This document shows positions 63,670 through 64,000 of a stretch of 64,000 bases of DNA, one piece after another. The notes under the pieces are model-generated. The model ran no database searches. It was not told the DNA's origin and was given only the letters and a program-made list of their open reading frames with translations. The position numbers and the translations under genes are program-made. This DNA comes from Streptomyces sp. 2131.1 (GTDB taxonomy: Bacteria > Actinomycetota > Actinomycetes > Streptomycetales > Streptomycetaceae), in assembly GCF_900105515.1 (NCBI RefSeq), contig NZ_FNSY01000003.1, positions 1-64,000 of the forward strand, given 5' to 3'. Position 1 is the first letter of the stretch, and each line of letters starts with the position of its first letter.

Positions 63670-64000
63670 TTAGTAGTGGAAGCTGTCGGACCGTTTTAGG
63701 GCCAGGGTGATGAAGCCGTCGGCGCTGATCTCGTCACTGATGATGCGGTGCCACACATCGACGTCGCCGACCCACGGCACGTGCACCTGGACGCGGATGT
63801 CGTCGCCGAGGGCCCAGGAACCGAACTTGGCGTTGGGGTGGTCGACGATCTGTATGGCGGGGATCTGCAGGGCGGCGGTGCGGCCGGCGAGTTCCTGCTG
63901 ACCGCGCTTGCGCAGCGCCGTGGCGGAGGACAGCTTTTTGTCCGTCACCGTTGCCACCCGGCGCATGCGCCGGTTCGCCCAGGTTGCAATGTCGCTGACC
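63670..64000 (-). CDS. Tail protein, C-terminal part (cut by window edge)
   Basis: The frame is open to the right edge (preceding residues read SDIATWANRRMRRVATVTDKK). IPAIQIVDHPNAKFGSWALGDDIRVQVHVPWVGDVDVWHRIISDE and FITLALKRSD match the end of Gp37-like siphovirus tail proteins by eye. It lies directly upstream of the tail fibre gene, as in other actinophages. Confidence 0.65.
   Translation of the reverse strand, partial: VSDIATWANRRMRRVATVTDKKLSSATALRKRGQQELAGRTAALQIPAIQIVDHPNAKFGSWALGDDIRVQVHVPWVGDVDVWHRIISDEISADGFITLALKRSDSFHY

Noticed and set aside
1..64000. CRISPR arrays, rRNA genes and transposase genes
   Set aside because: No regularly spaced repeats, rRNA-like sequence or DDE/serine transposase motifs were noticed anywhere in the window.

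Overview
The window is very GC-rich, uses GTG and TTG starts freely, and its protein families (DUF2637/SpdB-like, MAB_1171c-like, actinophage-type tail fibre) point to a Streptomyces-type actinomycete replicon. It carries virion genes (large terminase, small-terminase-like protein, tail fibre, holin-like proteins, two-repeat amidase endolysin) together with plasmid genes (ParA and its partner, tandem RepL-like winged-helix proteins, SpdB-like DUF2637 protein). The best reading is part of a phage-plasmid or plasmid-prophage. Capsid and most tail genes are not in the window. Genes are cut, or possibly cut, at both ends, so the element is larger than 64 kb.

Layout. 0-11 kb (minus): terminase large subunit, an HNH operon with four-base overlaps, small unknown genes, and a second protein that looks like a terminase ATPase domain with its Walker motifs destroyed. 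11-22 kb (minus): mostly short single-gene cassettes, a C5-cytosine DNA methyltransferase and a gene interrupted by an in-frame TAG. 22-35 kb (plus): another cassette array that includes a PAPS-reductase/DndC-like PP-loop protein and a TGT/DpdA-like protein, candidates for DNA modification. 35-41 kb (minus): parA and partner, then an XRE regulator, HEXXH-type metallopeptidase, MAB_1171c-like membrane protein, PAP2 phosphatase and UppS prenyltransferase. 41-47 kb: replication-initiator-like genes beside an AT-richer repeat region, and an ECF sigma factor operon. 47-50 kb (minus): SSB, endolysin, TerS-like, ParB/Srx-domain protein. 50-57 kb (plus): replication and recombination (winged helix, helicase-loader ATPase, SpdB-like, Sak4-like ATPase). 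57-64 kb (minus): a 0.7 kb GCGC-repeat region without credible genes, then lysis and tail genes.

The most unusual signal is regulatory. At least 17 genes on both strands start with a leader hairpin whose loop is nearly always AGAGCA or AGAGCAA, while the stem changes sequence but keeps pairing. It is followed by a conserved CCAACGAAG...GAGGAACACC ribosome-binding segment. About eleven copies of a 21-bp box (core TTCCCTTGGTGTACTATTC, called box A here) sit just upstream of many of these hairpins and include a -10-like TACTAT, which would put the hairpin at the very 5' end of the transcript. A second recurrent box (CGCGACACAAG-like, box B) precedes other genes, including terminase, endolysin, holin and tail fibre. 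Genes preceded by box A and genes preceded by box B hardly overlap, which suggests two regulons, possibly early and late. The in-window ECF sigma factor is a candidate regulator; that link is inference.
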